Notes: generated from the letters alone by a model not told the origin. Shown: positions 1 to 8,900, counted from the stretch's first letter. The stretch: 64,000 bases of DNA from Paenibacillus pasadenensis (GCF_023715725.1 NZ_JAMBOT010000001.1:868001-932000), one strand, 5' to 3'. Translations and numbers: made by a program.

Positions 1-978
1 GGTAATTTTGATGACGGGAATAACCGCTGCTCCAGTCGGCGTGCCGCGCCCTGTCGTGAAGCAGACGATGTGGGCTCCAGCCGCCGCCATGCCGGAGACG
101 CATTCAATATCGTTTCCTGGGGAATCCATAAAATAAAGCCCGCCCTCAGGCAGCTGCTCCGCATATTCAATTACGCCGAGAATCGGAGAAGTGCCGCATT
201 TGCTAATGCAGCCGAGCGACTTTTCTTCAATGGTGGATAATCCGCCGGCGATATTGCCAGGGCTCGGATTGCCGCCGCGCATGTCAGCGCCCATACGCTC
301 CACCTCGCGTTCAAAACGGTCCACGATATGGTACAGCTGCTCTTTGATTACCGGCTCGGCGCAGCGTTCGGCAAGAACATGCTCGGCGCCGATAATTTCC
401 GTCGTTTCGCCAATTACGATCGTACCGCCCTCGCGTACGAGCGAATCAGCAGCAGCGCCAAGAGCCGGATTGGAGGCCAGGCCTGACGTGGCGTCGGAGC
501 CGCCGCATTTGACACCAACCTTTAGGCGGGACAGCGGAATCGGCACCTTGGGTTGCATGTGCAGCTTCGCCTGCAGCTCGCGCGCAAGCTTCGCTCCATG
601 CTCAATTGCTTTAATGGAGCCGCCGACACTTTGAATGTCGAACCATTCGACAGGTTTACCGGTAACTCTGATTTTGTCAGCCAGCGCTTGAGGATCAACG
701 ACTTCGCAGCCAAGGCTGATGATCAGCACGGCTCCTACGTTCGGATTCATGCCTGTTCCAGCCAGCACGTCGAACGTCCGGTCCTTGTCCGCACCAATCT
801 GGCTGCAGCCATGCTGATGGGGTACGGCAATGGCGCCTGGCACAAGCTGGGAAACGCGGCTGCTGACCTGATTGGAGCAAATGACCGTCGGGATAATAAG
901 CAGATGATTGCGAATGCCGACGTCTCCATTTTCCCGTTCATAACCCATAAAAGTTGCTTGTTTGCTGCCCGCTGTCAT
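1..978 (-). CDS. UxaA-family dehydratase, large subunit (partial, runs off the window)
   Basis: The open frame starts at ATG 978 and is still open at base 1, giving 326 codons of what should be a protein of about 390 residues. It carries family signatures of the altronate/galactarate dehydratase large domain: a GGSDATSGLASNPALG stretch, the NPSPGNIAGGLS segment, and FTTGRGTP near the visible end. The family removes water from aldonate sugar acids to give 2-keto-3-deoxy acids in the cytosol. The start overlaps the stop of the small-subunit gene by ATGA, so translation is coupled. Bacillus UxaA is one fused chain; here the two halves are separate genes, as also in sulfolactate sulfo-lyase (SuyAB), so altronate is only the most likely substrate. 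The divergent LacI regulator supports sugar-acid catabolism. Confidence 0.8.
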   Translation of the reverse strand, partial: MTAGSKQATFMGYERENGDVGIRNHLLIIPTVICSNQVSSRVSQLVPGAIAVPHQHGCSQIGADKDRTFDVLAGTGMNPNVGAVLIISLGCEVVDPQALADKIRVTGKPVEWFDIQSVGGSIKAIEHGAKLARELQAKLHMQPKVPIPLSRLKVGVKCGGSDATSGLASNPALGAAADSLVREGGTIVIGETTEIIGAEHVLAERCAEPVIKEQLYHIVDRFEREVERMGADMRGGNPSPGNIAGGLSTIEEKSLGCISKCGTSPILGVIEYAEQLPEGGLYFMDSPGNDIECVSGMAAAGAHIVCFTTGRGTPTGAAVIPVIKIT

Positions 979-1310
979 AACGCGCCGCCTCCTTCTTTTG
1001 CTTCGGCCTGGTCGCCCCTGCCCCGAATGCCTTCGATATTGTGAACATGCACATGGCGGCCAGCTTCAATAAACGCCACCGACCTGCCGATGACCTCTCC
1101 GTATTTGCGAACTTCCGTGCCTTCAGAAATATCCGAAACGGCCAGCTTATGCCCAAAAGAAACCGCTTCCAGCAACGTAACTGAGCCCGCCTTGCCCCCT
1201 GCCTGATAACGGACGACTTCGCCCGCCTGCAAATCCCGCAGCGCCGTCGCGACATGATCTCGTGCGTCCATCACGATCGCATCCGCGCCGGCTGGTAAGG
1301 AATGATCCAT
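975..1310 (-). CDS. UxaA-family dehydratase, small (SAF-domain) subunit
   Basis: 111 residues corresponding to the N-terminal SAF domain of altronate dehydratase, with DHVATALRDLQAGEVV near the start and a conserved VSFGHKLAVSDI segment. It is followed by the large-subunit gene in a 4-base ATGA overlap, and the two products should form one enzyme. The start ATG has AGGAGG upstream (around 1317-1323). Its promoter, with a LacI-type palindrome over the start of transcription, lies at 1347-1390. The exact substrate (altronate, galactarate or a sulfonate) cannot be fixed from the sequence. Confidence 0.8.
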   Translation of the reverse strand: MDHSLPAGADAIVMDARDHVATALRDLQAGEVVRYQAGGKAGSVTLLEAVSFGHKLAVSDISEGTEVRKYGEVIGRSVAFIEAGRHVHVHNIEGIRGRGDQAEAKEGGGAL

Positions 1311-1346
1311 GCTTTTGCCTCCTTGAAGATACTTCGCACAATTTGT

Positions 1347-1358
1347 GTTATCGATAAC
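1347..1358. promoter_or_regulatory. LacI-family operator (GTTATCGATAAC)
   Basis: A perfect 12-base palindrome with a central CG, the usual form of LacI/GalR operators. It lies just downstream of the -10 of the dehydratase operon and about 90 bases before the divergent LacI gene. It is inferred to be the site of that regulator. Confidence 0.6.
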
Positions 1359-1361
1359 TCT

Positions 1362-1390
1362 AATTTAACGTCGGAATTCCTTGCTGTCAA
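1362..1390 (-). promoter_or_regulatory. sigma-A promoter of the uxaA-type operon
   Basis: On the minus strand the -35 is TTGACA (1390-1385), followed by a 17-base spacer and a -10 of TAAATT (1367-1362). The expected start of transcription falls inside the GTTATCGATAAC palindrome at 1347-1358, a position where a repressor would block initiation. Confidence 0.6.
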
Positions 1391-1410
1391 TGGGGTCGTT
1401 TCGATACAAT
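1381..1410 (+). promoter_or_regulatory. candidate promoter of the LacI-type regulator
   Basis: TTGCTG (1381-1386), an 18-base spacer and TACAAT (1405-1410), followed by GGAGGAG at 1433-1439 and the ATG at 1445. It overlaps the divergent -35 region, so both genes share one control region. Confidence 0.45.
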
Positions 1411-1444
1411 AAGAACAATGTATTGTCCCGACGGAGGAGCATCC

Positions 1445-2455
1445 ATGATTACTATTTACGATATCGCCCGCGAGGCCGGAGTGTCTGCCATGACCGTATC
1501 TCGCGTTATCAATAACACAGGAAGAGTTAGCGATAAAACCCGCCGCCGCGTGAAACAGGTCATGGAGGATCTCCATTATGTGCCCAACTCTAACGCGCGC
1601 AGCCTCGTCCTGCAAAAAACGAACATCCTCTCCCTGCTCATTACCGATATTGCCAATCCCTTTTATACAACGCTTGCCCGGGGAGCGGAGGATACGGCCA
1701 AACGGCTCGGCTACCGGCTGCTGTTCGGCAATAGCGATGAGAATTACGCCAAGGAGAAGGACTATGTAGACATGATTTTGTCCACGCGCGTGGATGGCGT
1801 TCTTTTTGCTCCGGCCGGAGACGGCTCGGCGGCCCATCTGCAGCAGCTGGAAAAACACCGGATTCCTTTTGTGCTGCTGGACCGCGACGTGCCAGGCATA
1901 ACAGCCGACCGGATTATCGGGGAAAGCCGCGACGGGGCGCGCAAGCTCGTTGAGCATCTGTTCCAGCTCGGCCACACGCGCATTGCGCTCATCAATGGCT
2001 CGGAGGATGTATCCACTGCGCGCGAACGCCATGCCGGCTACCGGGAAGCGCTAAAGCTGAACGATCTGCCTTATGACGAGAAGCTTGTTCTGCATCTTGG
2101 TTACCGGGAAGAGGCGGAACGAGATTTTCTGGAGCAATTGCTGGCGCAGAACAAGCCGCCTACCGCCATTTTTGCCGCCAACAACTTTATCGCCCTTAGC
2201 GTTATTCAGTCCCTGCGCGGTATCGGCTTGTCCGTCCCGGAGGATCTTTCCGTTGTCTGCTTCGACGACTTGGGCTTTGCCTCCGTATTGAACCCTTTCC
2301 TTACGGTAGCGGCGCAGCCGGCTTACCAATTCGGGGCGCTCGGCATGGAACGGCTTGTGGACCTGATTGAAAACGGCAGCAGTTCAGGCCCCCGCACCAT
2401 TATTTTGCCATCCGAGCTGATTGTCCGCTCCTCGAGCCGCAGGCTGGAGGTTTAA
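1445..2455 (+). CDS. LacI-family transcriptional regulator
   Basis: 336 residues. The N-terminal helix-turn-helix reads ITIYDIAREAGVSAMTVSRV, followed by the hinge segment and the periplasmic-binding-protein-like sugar-sensing core (LLITDIANPFYTTLARGAED; later VPEDLSVVCFDD). The start at 1445 was chosen because GGAGGAG is 5 bases upstream and the family begins just before the HTH. It is divergent from the UxaA-type dehydratase genes and the intergenic palindrome fits a LacI operator, so it most likely represses that operon until a sugar-acid inducer binds. The inducer is not known. Confidence 0.9.
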   Translation: MITIYDIAREAGVSAMTVSRVINNTGRVSDKTRRRVKQVMEDLHYVPNSNARSLVLQKTNILSLLITDIANPFYTTLARGAEDTAKRLGYRLLFGNSDENYAKEKDYVDMILSTRVDGVLFAPAGDGSAAHLQQLEKHRIPFVLLDRDVPGITADRIIGESRDGARKLVEHLFQLGHTRIALINGSEDVSTARERHAGYREALKLNDLPYDEKLVLHLGYREEAERDFLEQLLAQNKPPTAIFAANNFIALSVIQSLRGIGLSVPEDLSVVCFDDLGFASVLNPFLTVAAQPAYQFGALGMERLVDLIENGSSSGPRTIILPSELIVRSSSRRLEV

Positions 2456-2468
2456 TTGGGACATGAAA

Positions 2469-2503
2469 AAGAGGCTGCGCCTTCCATAAAGGCAGCGGCC
2501 TCT
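2469..2503 (+). terminator. intrinsic terminator-like hairpin after the LacI gene
   Basis: An AAGAGGC...GCCTCTT stem closes a GC-rich inner helix 14 bases after the stop codon. The T-run is poor (TTGCTGCT), so it may be weak. Confidence 0.4.
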
Positions 2504-2578
2504 TGCTGCTGAATGAGGAAGAGCGCTGAAAATAAAAATAACAAGAAATACTGAACATACAATTAACCAAACGAGGCT

Positions 2579-3256
2579 CTATTTATTTGATCTTGTTTTT
2601 TTGGCATACATAGCGGCGTATCCCTTATACAACTGTCTGAACGTGGAGTACAAAACGCGGTATCTATCGACATATTCCTGAGTTACCTCTTCAAGCGCAT
2701 CCGCTTCTGCTTGCGTGCTGACGGTAGCGCCATGCGGGATGAATCGGTTAGGGGCAATCGTGACGTTCCGGATTGTCGCGCCCGCGGAGATGAAACAGCC
2801 GTCTCCGATCGTGGAATAAAAAATGGTCGTTTGCGATCCAACAACGACGCGGCTCCCAATGTAGCTCGTTCCGTTAATAATCGCTCCGTGAGAGAGGACT
2901 GATTTTTTGCCGATATAAATCGTATACGGTTCAGGTCCGTCCATATTTTTTTCTTCACCGAACAAAACGACTCCGATGGAAAGACTGACATCCGAGTCGA
3001 CCAAAACAGGACCGCCTAAATCCCCGCTAATCGATACATTTTGGGCCAAAAACACATTGTCGCGGATGCTTACATTTCCCGTCACGCTGGAACTCGGACC
3101 AATAAACGCGCTCTTGCAGATTTTTGGATAATACTGAGTCGGGGATAACTTCGTTTTAGGATTTTGACTAATAATTCTAGTGAATGCATTTACCGGTCCA
3201 ATCGGATTTTTACGGCGGGTTTTCGCTTGCTTGGAAGACTTTACCGCTTTTTTCAC
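2579..3256 (-). CDS. gamma-class carbonic anhydrase-like left-handed beta-helix protein, zinc site degraded
   Basis: 225 residues from a GTG start at 3256. Hexapeptide-repeat signatures run from about residue 50 to 160, and the C-terminal part (RFIPHGATVSTQAEADALEEVT) follows the archaeal gamma-carbonic anhydrase Cam closely. By alignment from memory, the three zinc-binding histidines of Cam (His81, His117, His122) correspond to Phe99, His123 and Asn128 here, so two of three ligands are gone. A normal trimeric zinc enzyme is therefore unlikely; a scaffold, a different metal or a different reaction is possible. The first 20 residues are Lys/Arg-rich. AAAGGAG lies upstream, inside or next to an 11-bp stem described separately. 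Confidence 0.75.
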   Translation of the reverse strand: MKKAVKSSKQAKTRRKNPIGPVNAFTRIISQNPKTKLSPTQYYPKICKSAFIGPSSSVTGNVSIRDNVFLAQNVSISGDLGGPVLVDSDVSLSIGVVLFGEEKNMDGPEPYTIYIGKKSVLSHGAIINGTSYIGSRVVVGSQTTIFYSTIGDGCFISAGATIRNVTIAPNRFIPHGATVSTQAEADALEEVTQEYVDRYRVLYSTFRQLYKGYAAMYAKKTRSNK

Positions 3257-3318
3257 CTACCAAAACTCCTTTGACTGAATATTTTCTATCCGTCATTACT
3301 ATATGTAAGTTTTGGTAG
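3257..3318 (-). promoter_or_regulatory. 5'-leader stem that could hide the start site of the beta-helix gene
   Basis: Two perfect 11-base inverted copies, CTACCAAAACT at 3257-3267 and AGTTTTGGTAG at 3308-3318, are separated by 40 bases. In the minus-strand mRNA the second arm runs from the end of the AAAGGAG ribosome binding site up to the GTG start codon. Pairing would block translation. Whether the trigger is temperature, a protein or transcription speed is unknown. Confidence 0.4.
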
Positions 3319-3383
3319 ATGGACCGATTCAAACGCCTATTCCATAGATATAAAATACAAGATAAGCGGGGTCAAACCGCCTC

Positions 3384-3527
3384 CTAACCCGGTTTATCCG
3401 ATTTTCTGAGCTCATCCGTAAATTCTTTAAGCAGCTTCCGGCTCTCTCGCAGCTCTTTAATGATGGAGTACTGGTTCGAAATGATATACAAAAAGCCTAC
3501 GGCTAACAAAATCAATATAAATAGCAA
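3384..3527 (-). CDS. small single-pass membrane protein (47 residues)
   Basis: A TTG start at 3527 with a strong AGGAGGG ribosome binding site 7-8 bases upstream opens a 47-codon frame. Residues 2-16 (LFILILLAVGFLYII) form one hydrophobic segment. The rest is a charged amphipathic helix (KELRESRKLLKEF). This is the layout of small sporulation or envelope membrane peptides of bacilli. No family is recognised. It lies between the NlpC/P60 gene's terminator and the beta-helix gene, on the same strand. Confidence 0.6.
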   Translation of the reverse strand: MLFILILLAVGFLYIISNQYSIIKELRESRKLLKEFTDELRKSDKPG

Positions 3528-3611
3528 GCTGAGCCCTCCTCGTTATGATATGCAGTCTCTGTCTTATTTCAATGTTATTTCCAGCATTTCCTTTCAACCA
3601 TGTAATCCATT

Positions 3612-3663
3612 CAACAAAAAACAAAAGGAGCCGCCCCTATCAACCGGGACCAGCTCCTTTGTA
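3612..3663 (-). terminator. intrinsic terminator of the NlpC/P60 gene
   Basis: On the minus strand AAAGGAGC pairs with GGCTCCTTT around an inner CCC/GGG helix, followed by TGTTTTTTG. It lies about 25 bases after the stop codon at 3688. Confidence 0.75.
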
Positions 3664-3687
3664 TGTATGGACAGTGCAGCGGTGCGT

Positions 3688-4179
3688 TTATTCTCCCGCT
3701 ACGTCTTCTCCGTCGTCATCCTCGCCGATCATCGTCATGTAGTCTTCGCCAGTTACAACGCGGCGAGCTGTTACATAACGCTTGGCATAGTAGGAATCGG
3801 ACAGCGCCGTGTAACGGACGCCTTTGCTGGACGAGTGAGCGAACTTGCCGTCGCCGACATAAATTCCGGCATGAGAAATGCCTTTGCCGCTTGTGTTAAA
3901 AAACACCAGATCTCCTGGACGCAGGTCGGACTTGTCCACCTTTGTGCCGGTCTTCGCTTGCGACTTCGATGTGCGAGGCAGCTTTACGTCAAACTGATTA
4001 AAAATGTGACGGACAAAACCAGAGCAATCAAAACCGGCCGTAGTCGTGCCGCCGTATTTGTACGGCGTTCCAATAACCTTTTTGATGGCGCTGTCGAGAT
4101 CGGGCGTGCTTGCAAATGCGCTAGTGCTAAACGTAAGAAGTAAAATCAGACCTAATACGGACAAGACGGCTTTCTTCAC
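3688..4179 (-). CDS. secreted NlpC/P60 cell-wall endopeptidase
   Basis: 163 residues. Residues 1-23 form a signal peptide ending at an AFA-type cleavage site. The NlpC/P60 domain fills the rest, with the catalytic Cys52 in FDCSGF, His103 in ISHAGIYVG and a third polar residue at His115. Such enzymes cut D-Glu/diaminopimelate bonds in peptidoglycan stem peptides. There is no SH3 or LysM anchor, so this is a minimal soluble enzyme. The acidic tail (GEDDDGEDVAGE) is unusual. A c-di-AMP riboswitch precedes it, the classic arrangement for wall hydrolases, and the prophage is inserted just upstream of that leader. Confidence 0.9.
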   Translation of the reverse strand: MKKAVLSVLGLILLLTFSTSAFASTPDLDSAIKKVIGTPYKYGGTTTAGFDCSGFVRHIFNQFDVKLPRTSKSQAKTGTKVDKSDLRPGDLVFFNTSGKGISHAGIYVGDGKFAHSSSKGVRYTALSDSYYAKRYVTARRVVTGEDYMTMIGEDDDGEDVAGE

Positions 4180-4189
4180 AAAAATTGTT

Positions 4190-4315
4190 CTCCCTTCAGA
4201 TGCCTACGAAGTTAGCTGTGGGTTCGGTAGAAGGTTCCCTAGAATCCTCTCTTGCAAGATTCATTCACCCGGAGTGGTTCCCCCGTTTTTCTTCTCGAAA
4301 ATTCGGCATGTTGTT
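4190..4315 (-). ncRNA. ydaO/yuaA-class c-di-AMP riboswitch
   Basis: On the minus strand the leader contains the conserved blocks of this class in order: CGGGGGAACCA, GGGTGAAT, then CCGAACCCACAGCTAAC and TTCGTAGGC, with the gene's start codon close behind. The class binds c-di-AMP and normally turns expression off, linking wall hydrolases and potassium transport to turgor. Boundaries are approximate. Confidence 0.85.
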
Positions 4316-4375
4316 TCATGATTTTTTGTTAAGGTTAATATTCGTAGTTTCTTGTCGAATCCCTCCTCATTTTTT

Positions 4376-4396
4376 ATTAGAACTCTTTCATAATTC
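4376..4396. repeat. attL core (21-bp direct repeat)
   Basis: Identical to 49828-49848, beginning ATTAGAACTC and ending TCATAATTC. It lies 60 bases upstream of the riboswitch leader of the NlpC/P60 gene and not in a tRNA gene. Confidence 0.85.
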
Positions 4397-4652
4397 ATAT
4401 GATTGAAGAACTATGCAGGTACTTGCAGATCATTGCAGTTCGTTCCGCCTTATCGCCATAGCGACGCGGTATGAGTGCAAAGTCCTGCAAATCGCTGCAA
4501 AGGTGGATATCTTGTTCGGCACCATCTTTGGCACCAAAAATAAAAAGCTGGCACCAAGAATGGCACCAAGCGGCACCTTCTCATTTTATGTCGAAACGGT
4601 GACAAATCAGAAAAAAGCCCACTTCCAATGAAGGAAGCAGGCAGGACTTACG
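4397..4652. other. left prophage end: integrase arm sites and TGCA-rich repeats, no gene
   Basis: Five GGCACC(A) repeats at 4518-4524, 4530-4536, 4550-4556, 4562-4568 and 4572-4577 match two more near attR (49709-49715, 49720-49726), as expected for integrase arm-type binding sites. A TGCAAATCGCTGCAA element (4486-4500) and three TGCAG copies (from about 4413) lie closer to the core. No credible coding frame is present. Confidence 0.6.
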
Positions 4653-5321
4653 TTATACATACATCTTCTTTGTCTCATTATCCCAATCCACCGGCAGCCC
4701 CAACCCCCGTACAATATCCGCCACCGGCGCGACAAGCTTGCCGTCCTCGATCTTACCGATGGCCAGCAGCTTACCGTCCGACTTGCGGACAACCTTTGGC
4801 ACCATTTCAATCACCGACTTCACCTCCGGCTTAATCTTTGAATGCACCATCGCCTTGAACGCCTCCCAACCAGTCCATTTTCCACCGTCATACATGAGCC
4901 GCGGGCAAATCTTGCCGCTCCAGTCAAAGTGCCGCCGTAACCGATCCACGCCCCAACCGCGCTCCTGAAGCATCTTGGCGACAAGCTCAGCCGCATTAAC
5001 GAGTGTCTTCGCGTAATTACCGCTCTCGCAAATCTCTATGCCTATGCTTGTCCGATTCCCACTCCGCGCGCCGCTGCCATCTCCAGCGTGCCAGGCATGC
5101 TCTGTTAGCGGAATGCACTCCACCGCCTCGCGCTCGTCAATGACAATATGATAGCTAGCCTGCCGAGTATTGCCCGGATTGGTCAGCCAGCTCCGCTCAT
5201 TGGCTGCCGTACTCTTGGCGTTACCGGTGTTATGGATGGTAATCGTCTCGGCCTGCATTGGCACGCCAGGACGCCGCTTGCACGTCGTCGTCAACGGGAT
5301 ATGGTCGATACGGTAATTCAT
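4653..5321 (-). CDS. phage endolysin, N-acetylmuramoyl-L-alanine amidase (Amidase_2) with stalk-type C-terminal domain
   Basis: 222 residues from ATG 5321, chosen because AGGAG lies 9 bases upstream and the ATG overlaps the holin stop (ATGA). The amidase_2/PGRP fold covers about residues 5-155, with expected zinc ligands His30 (ITIHNT), His131 (RRHFDW) and Cys139 (KICP). It cuts the bond between muramic acid and L-Ala. The C-terminal part, about 165-222, resembles a copper-amine-oxidase-like stalk domain, as in the secreted phage protein at 11525. It is the last gene of the late operon and acts after the holin opens the membrane. Confidence 0.9.
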   Translation of the reverse strand: MNYRIDHIPLTTTCKRRPGVPMQAETITIHNTGNAKSTAANERSWLTNPGNTRQASYHIVIDEREAVECIPLTEHAWHAGDGSGARSGNRTSIGIEICESGNYAKTLVNAAELVAKMLQERGWGVDRLRRHFDWSGKICPRLMYDGGKWTGWEAFKAMVHSKIKPEVKSVIEMVPKVVRKSDGKLLAIGKIEDGKLVAPVADIVRGLGLPVDWDNETKKMYV

Positions 5322-5602
5322 CGGGCACCATCTCCTTCCGCTGCCTTGGTTGTTTGCTTGACAATCTGATACCCAAACACAGCAACCGCTGCACAAAGGA
5401 CACCTTGAATAATACTCATGACTGTCCAATCAAGCAGCATACAAGTCATCAACAGGCTGACCAGCGTCACAATGTAAATGATTGACCAATTCGGTATTTT
5501 TGGCGTCTGCTTCAGCACGTAACCTAGAATCCAACAAACAGCTAACACTCCGGCCAATTCCGGTTTAATAAGCGCATTGATAATAGTCCAGTCCATCGTC
5601 AT
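5318..5602 (-). CDS. phage holin, three membrane segments
   Basis: 94 residues from ATG 5602; an in-frame ATG at 5611 sits only 1-2 bases from the GGAGA ribosome binding site and is less likely. Three hydrophobic stretches are visible (about residues 9-27, 38-56 and 62-79) with a polar Lys/Glu-rich tail, typical of small holins of Gram-positive phages. It lies between the XhlA-like gene and the endolysin with overlapping ends, the usual lysis cassette order. Confidence 0.8.
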   Translation of the reverse strand: MTMDWTIINALIKPELAGVLAVCWILGYVLKQTPKIPNWSIIYIVTLVSLLMTCMLLDWTVMSIIQGVLCAAVAVFGYQIVKQTTKAAEGDGAR

Positions 5603-5617
5603 TATCGCCATTCTCCT

Positions 5618-5959
5618 CTATTGTACAAATTTGAATGCAAAGCTCAGGAAAGCAACTCCTAAGCTAATGAGTGTGCATGCCGTTGTGATGATATACTTCT
5701 GATTTTGTTTCATTTTATCCATTTCATCCTTCAATTCTTCTTTATCGTCTTTCAATTCAGCTTCCATCTTGTCGAGCCGTTTATGAGCAGAGCGTGTGCT
5801 TTGGGCCGCTTCTTTTGCTGTATCGTCAGAGGATTCAAGACGATCTACCAACCGCCCTACACTTGTAGCCATTTCACTTAATGCTCGGGTGTTGGCTTCC
5901 TGCAATGTCTCCAATTTAGCTACCTGAATTACTAAAGTACTCACTTGTGCATCATGCAT
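5618..5959 (-). CDS. XhlA-like haemolysin/lysis accessory protein
   Basis: 113 residues: a long coiled coil (about 10-85, with a Lys/Asp/Glu-rich stretch MEAELKDDKEELKDEMDKM) followed by one C-terminal membrane span (about 90-110). This is the layout of XhlA of PBSX-type prophages, which works with a holin to promote lysis. ATG 5959 has GGGGTGG upstream. It ends just before the holin gene. Confidence 0.75.
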   Translation of the reverse strand: MHDAQVSTLVIQVAKLETLQEANTRALSEMATSVGRLVDRLESSDDTAKEAAQSTRSAHKRLDKMEAELKDDKEELKDEMDKMKQNQKYIITTACTLISLGVAFLSFAFKFVQ

Positions 5960-5976
5960 CTCGCCACCCCTATTCT

Positions 5977-8900
5977 TTATCTCTGAATTTCTCTAACATC
6001 CCGTATTTCTACGTCATTGGCTTTCAGGTACTGGATATACTCCTGCAGCTTTTTCAGTTCATCAAGCTGGTTGTAAAACTGGAACTTCTCGTAGTCATAA
6101 GGCTTGATCGGCAACGCTAGGCCCAACGATGGATTCAGATATTGCCGCTCCATATCGCTGCTGTCCGGCACCTTCGTTAAGCTGGACACCGCCCGAACCG
6201 GTTGGCCTCCGAGTGACTCCATGGCGTATGCGAGCTTTGGATCGAGTCCAATCTCGCCTAAGCCTGGAATTCCGTAATTCGTCGTTTGCCCGGCGAACTT
6301 CTCAATGTCCTTGTTCCGGAAGAAATCACGGTTCGTCGCCAGCTCGATCGGCAGCGTGATCGGCTCCGCGAAGCTATCCGTAATCATCTTGATTGGGTTG
6401 GACAGCTTCGTTAGGTCACCAATTGGTAGGTTGAGGCCGAGCATATACCCCTTTCCGCCGTCGCCGCTAATCGGCACTGCGAAAGATTCCTTCATATAAT
6501 CAGGTGTATTGCTGTCGTCCATCCCCTGCATTTCAATGGCGTTGTCACGCGCCTTTTCCAGCGCCGCATATCGGGCAGGGTGCATAGCGAAGTTCGCCAC
6601 CTGGAAAGGAATGTTATTCCGCATCCACCGATAAAACGGAATGACCCGTGCGAAAATCTGCCGCTCCGCCGGAGTGATGTCCTGATAATCGAAGTGTGCC
6701 TGCCGGACCTTCGCCGCCGCCTGCTCTGGTGACAAGCCTTTTGTCCGCGCCCATTTGTACAGAGCGTATTTGTTTGTCGCATCACTAAATTCAGCGGCAT
6801 TCCTTATTGGGTTTCCAACGATTGGCGTGTACCGTTTCAAACGGCTGGAGCTAGCCTTCTCCACTTCTTTGTTCAGTGCCTTTGCTGGATCTGCGCTGTT
6901 TAAAAATTCCGCACTGGTCTGGCCGCCACCAAGTCCCTGACGGTAAAATTCGTCCAGCATCTCGCTTCGTTTACCACCCTCACGGCCGGCCTTCTCCACC
7001 TCACTCATTGCCTGCTTGGTGTACTTGACCAGCGAAGCCGGGTTCGTCATTCCTGCCAAATAGTTCTGCGCAAGCGCGCCGGCCGCGTTCCGGATGACGT
7101 AGTTCGGACTGGCGAGAGCAAGCTTCTTCCATCCATTCATCATGGCGTCGTAACCTTTCAGGAAGGCGTTCATTCCCTCGTCGGTTGTAAGCTGCTGGTA
7201 GCGGTCCAGCAAACCCTTAGCCGCTTTGGTCACCAGGTACTGTCCGCCAACTTCATAGGTGAGCGGGAGCCCGTCTGCATCCGCCAGCGCATTTTCACCC
7301 TGCCGCAAAAACGTGTAGTTGTTGGAATCGATGATGATCTCTCCACGACCTGGCGTGACCTTCTCACCTTTCTCGATTTTGCGTGCGTAGTTCGGATTAT
7401 TCAGGACTTCCCGCCGCAGTTTGACAGCATGGATGTAATCGATAAGCTGCCGCTGCCCCTGAGCCGACGCAAAAAAAGCGTTAGGCTCGAAAAACTCCCG
7501 GCCCAGCCGCTCATTGATATCCTCGACACTGCCAGTGAGTTCCCGCTGAGCCAGTACCTTCTTACTCGGCTGAGCAGCTCCGAAGCGGCCCTGATCCACC
7601 TTGACGGCCTGACCAATCCCCTTCGCCCGTGCCTCCCGCTCCGCTTGGCTGAGAGTATGTTTCATGTAACCTTCGAGCTCGCTGATTTCGATTCCAGCTT
7701 CACGCGCATAGTCACGGATGGTTTGATTGAATTCTATGAGGCTGCGAGCGGCGGATTGGATTCCAGCGTCTTGCGACAACTCCCGCGCCGCCCGCTCAGC
7801 CGGCTGCGTCTGTACGACCTGGTTATCCGCCGCGGCTCGCAACTGGTCGATAGAATCTTGAAGACTACGGACGCCCTCTCTGCCAGCAGACAAAGTCGCA
7901 TCTCGCTCCGTTCGCAAGCTCCCAAGTTGCTCTTCCAACGTCCGGCGCTGATCTGTCAAACCGGCATAGTTCGGATGCCTAGCCACTGCGGATACGATGC
8001 CCTCCTCAGCCATCGCCGCCATATCTTTGTCCGCGAGGCCCTGAAGGGATTGCTGCAGCGTTTCCCGTGCCGCAGCCAGCGCCGCCCGCTGTTCATCGAA
8101 GTGTTCGAACGCACCTTCCCGCTCAGCCCGGCGCGCCGCCATATCTCCAAGCGTGGCGTCATCCATCTTTTTCGGCTGCCGTGCGACGTGTTCTAATTCC
8201 TGCAGCAGTTCGTCTCCACTGGTGTATCCCATCTCATCCGCGAGCTCGTCGATATTCCGACCACCGTCACGAACAATACCTTGTAAACTCTTTGGCAGAG
8301 CCGACACGTCATAGTCTGTTAAACGGATTCCAGCCGGAGCGAATTGCCGGACCTGCTTCAACAGATCAAATTGAGCGCCGTGATTGTCACGGAACTCCTT
8401 CTTGTACCGCTTAAGCAGAGCGTCTTGGGCCTTGTCCAATCCCGTGAGCTGCGAGTCAATGCGGCTTATTTCTTTGGTCGCCTCCACCACATTCCTCGCG
8501 TGGTTCCTCTCGACTTCGCTTCCGGCCGTTCTCGCCACCCGCTCGTATAAACTGCGGAGCTTGTCATTCGTCTGGTTGAGTCCGCCTGCTAGTTCAAGTT
8601 CCGCTCGCTTGTAGTCCTTGGTCTTTTTACCCAAGTCCGCGCCCGCATCGCGCAGGGCTGACTTCTGGCCTTGAAGTTGGTCCAGCACAGCGCGGCGGTC
8701 CTTGACGAACTCACCGCTTGGTAGCTCGAAGCCCGGCACATCCTCAAACTGCTTCAGCGGAGCCTCCATAATCCGGCCGACGTCTGTTCCCGCATCCACA
8801 CCACCTGCTTTTTGCACCGCGTCCACCACACCACGGAAAGACTGGTCCTGCATGTAGCGTCTGGCGTTCTCCGTCTGTTGGTACAGCGATCCAAGTGTGT

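Noticed and set aside
4376..4396. attachment site inside a tRNA gene
   Set aside because: No cloverleaf, CCA or TTCGA-type arm was found at either end; the core is intergenic.
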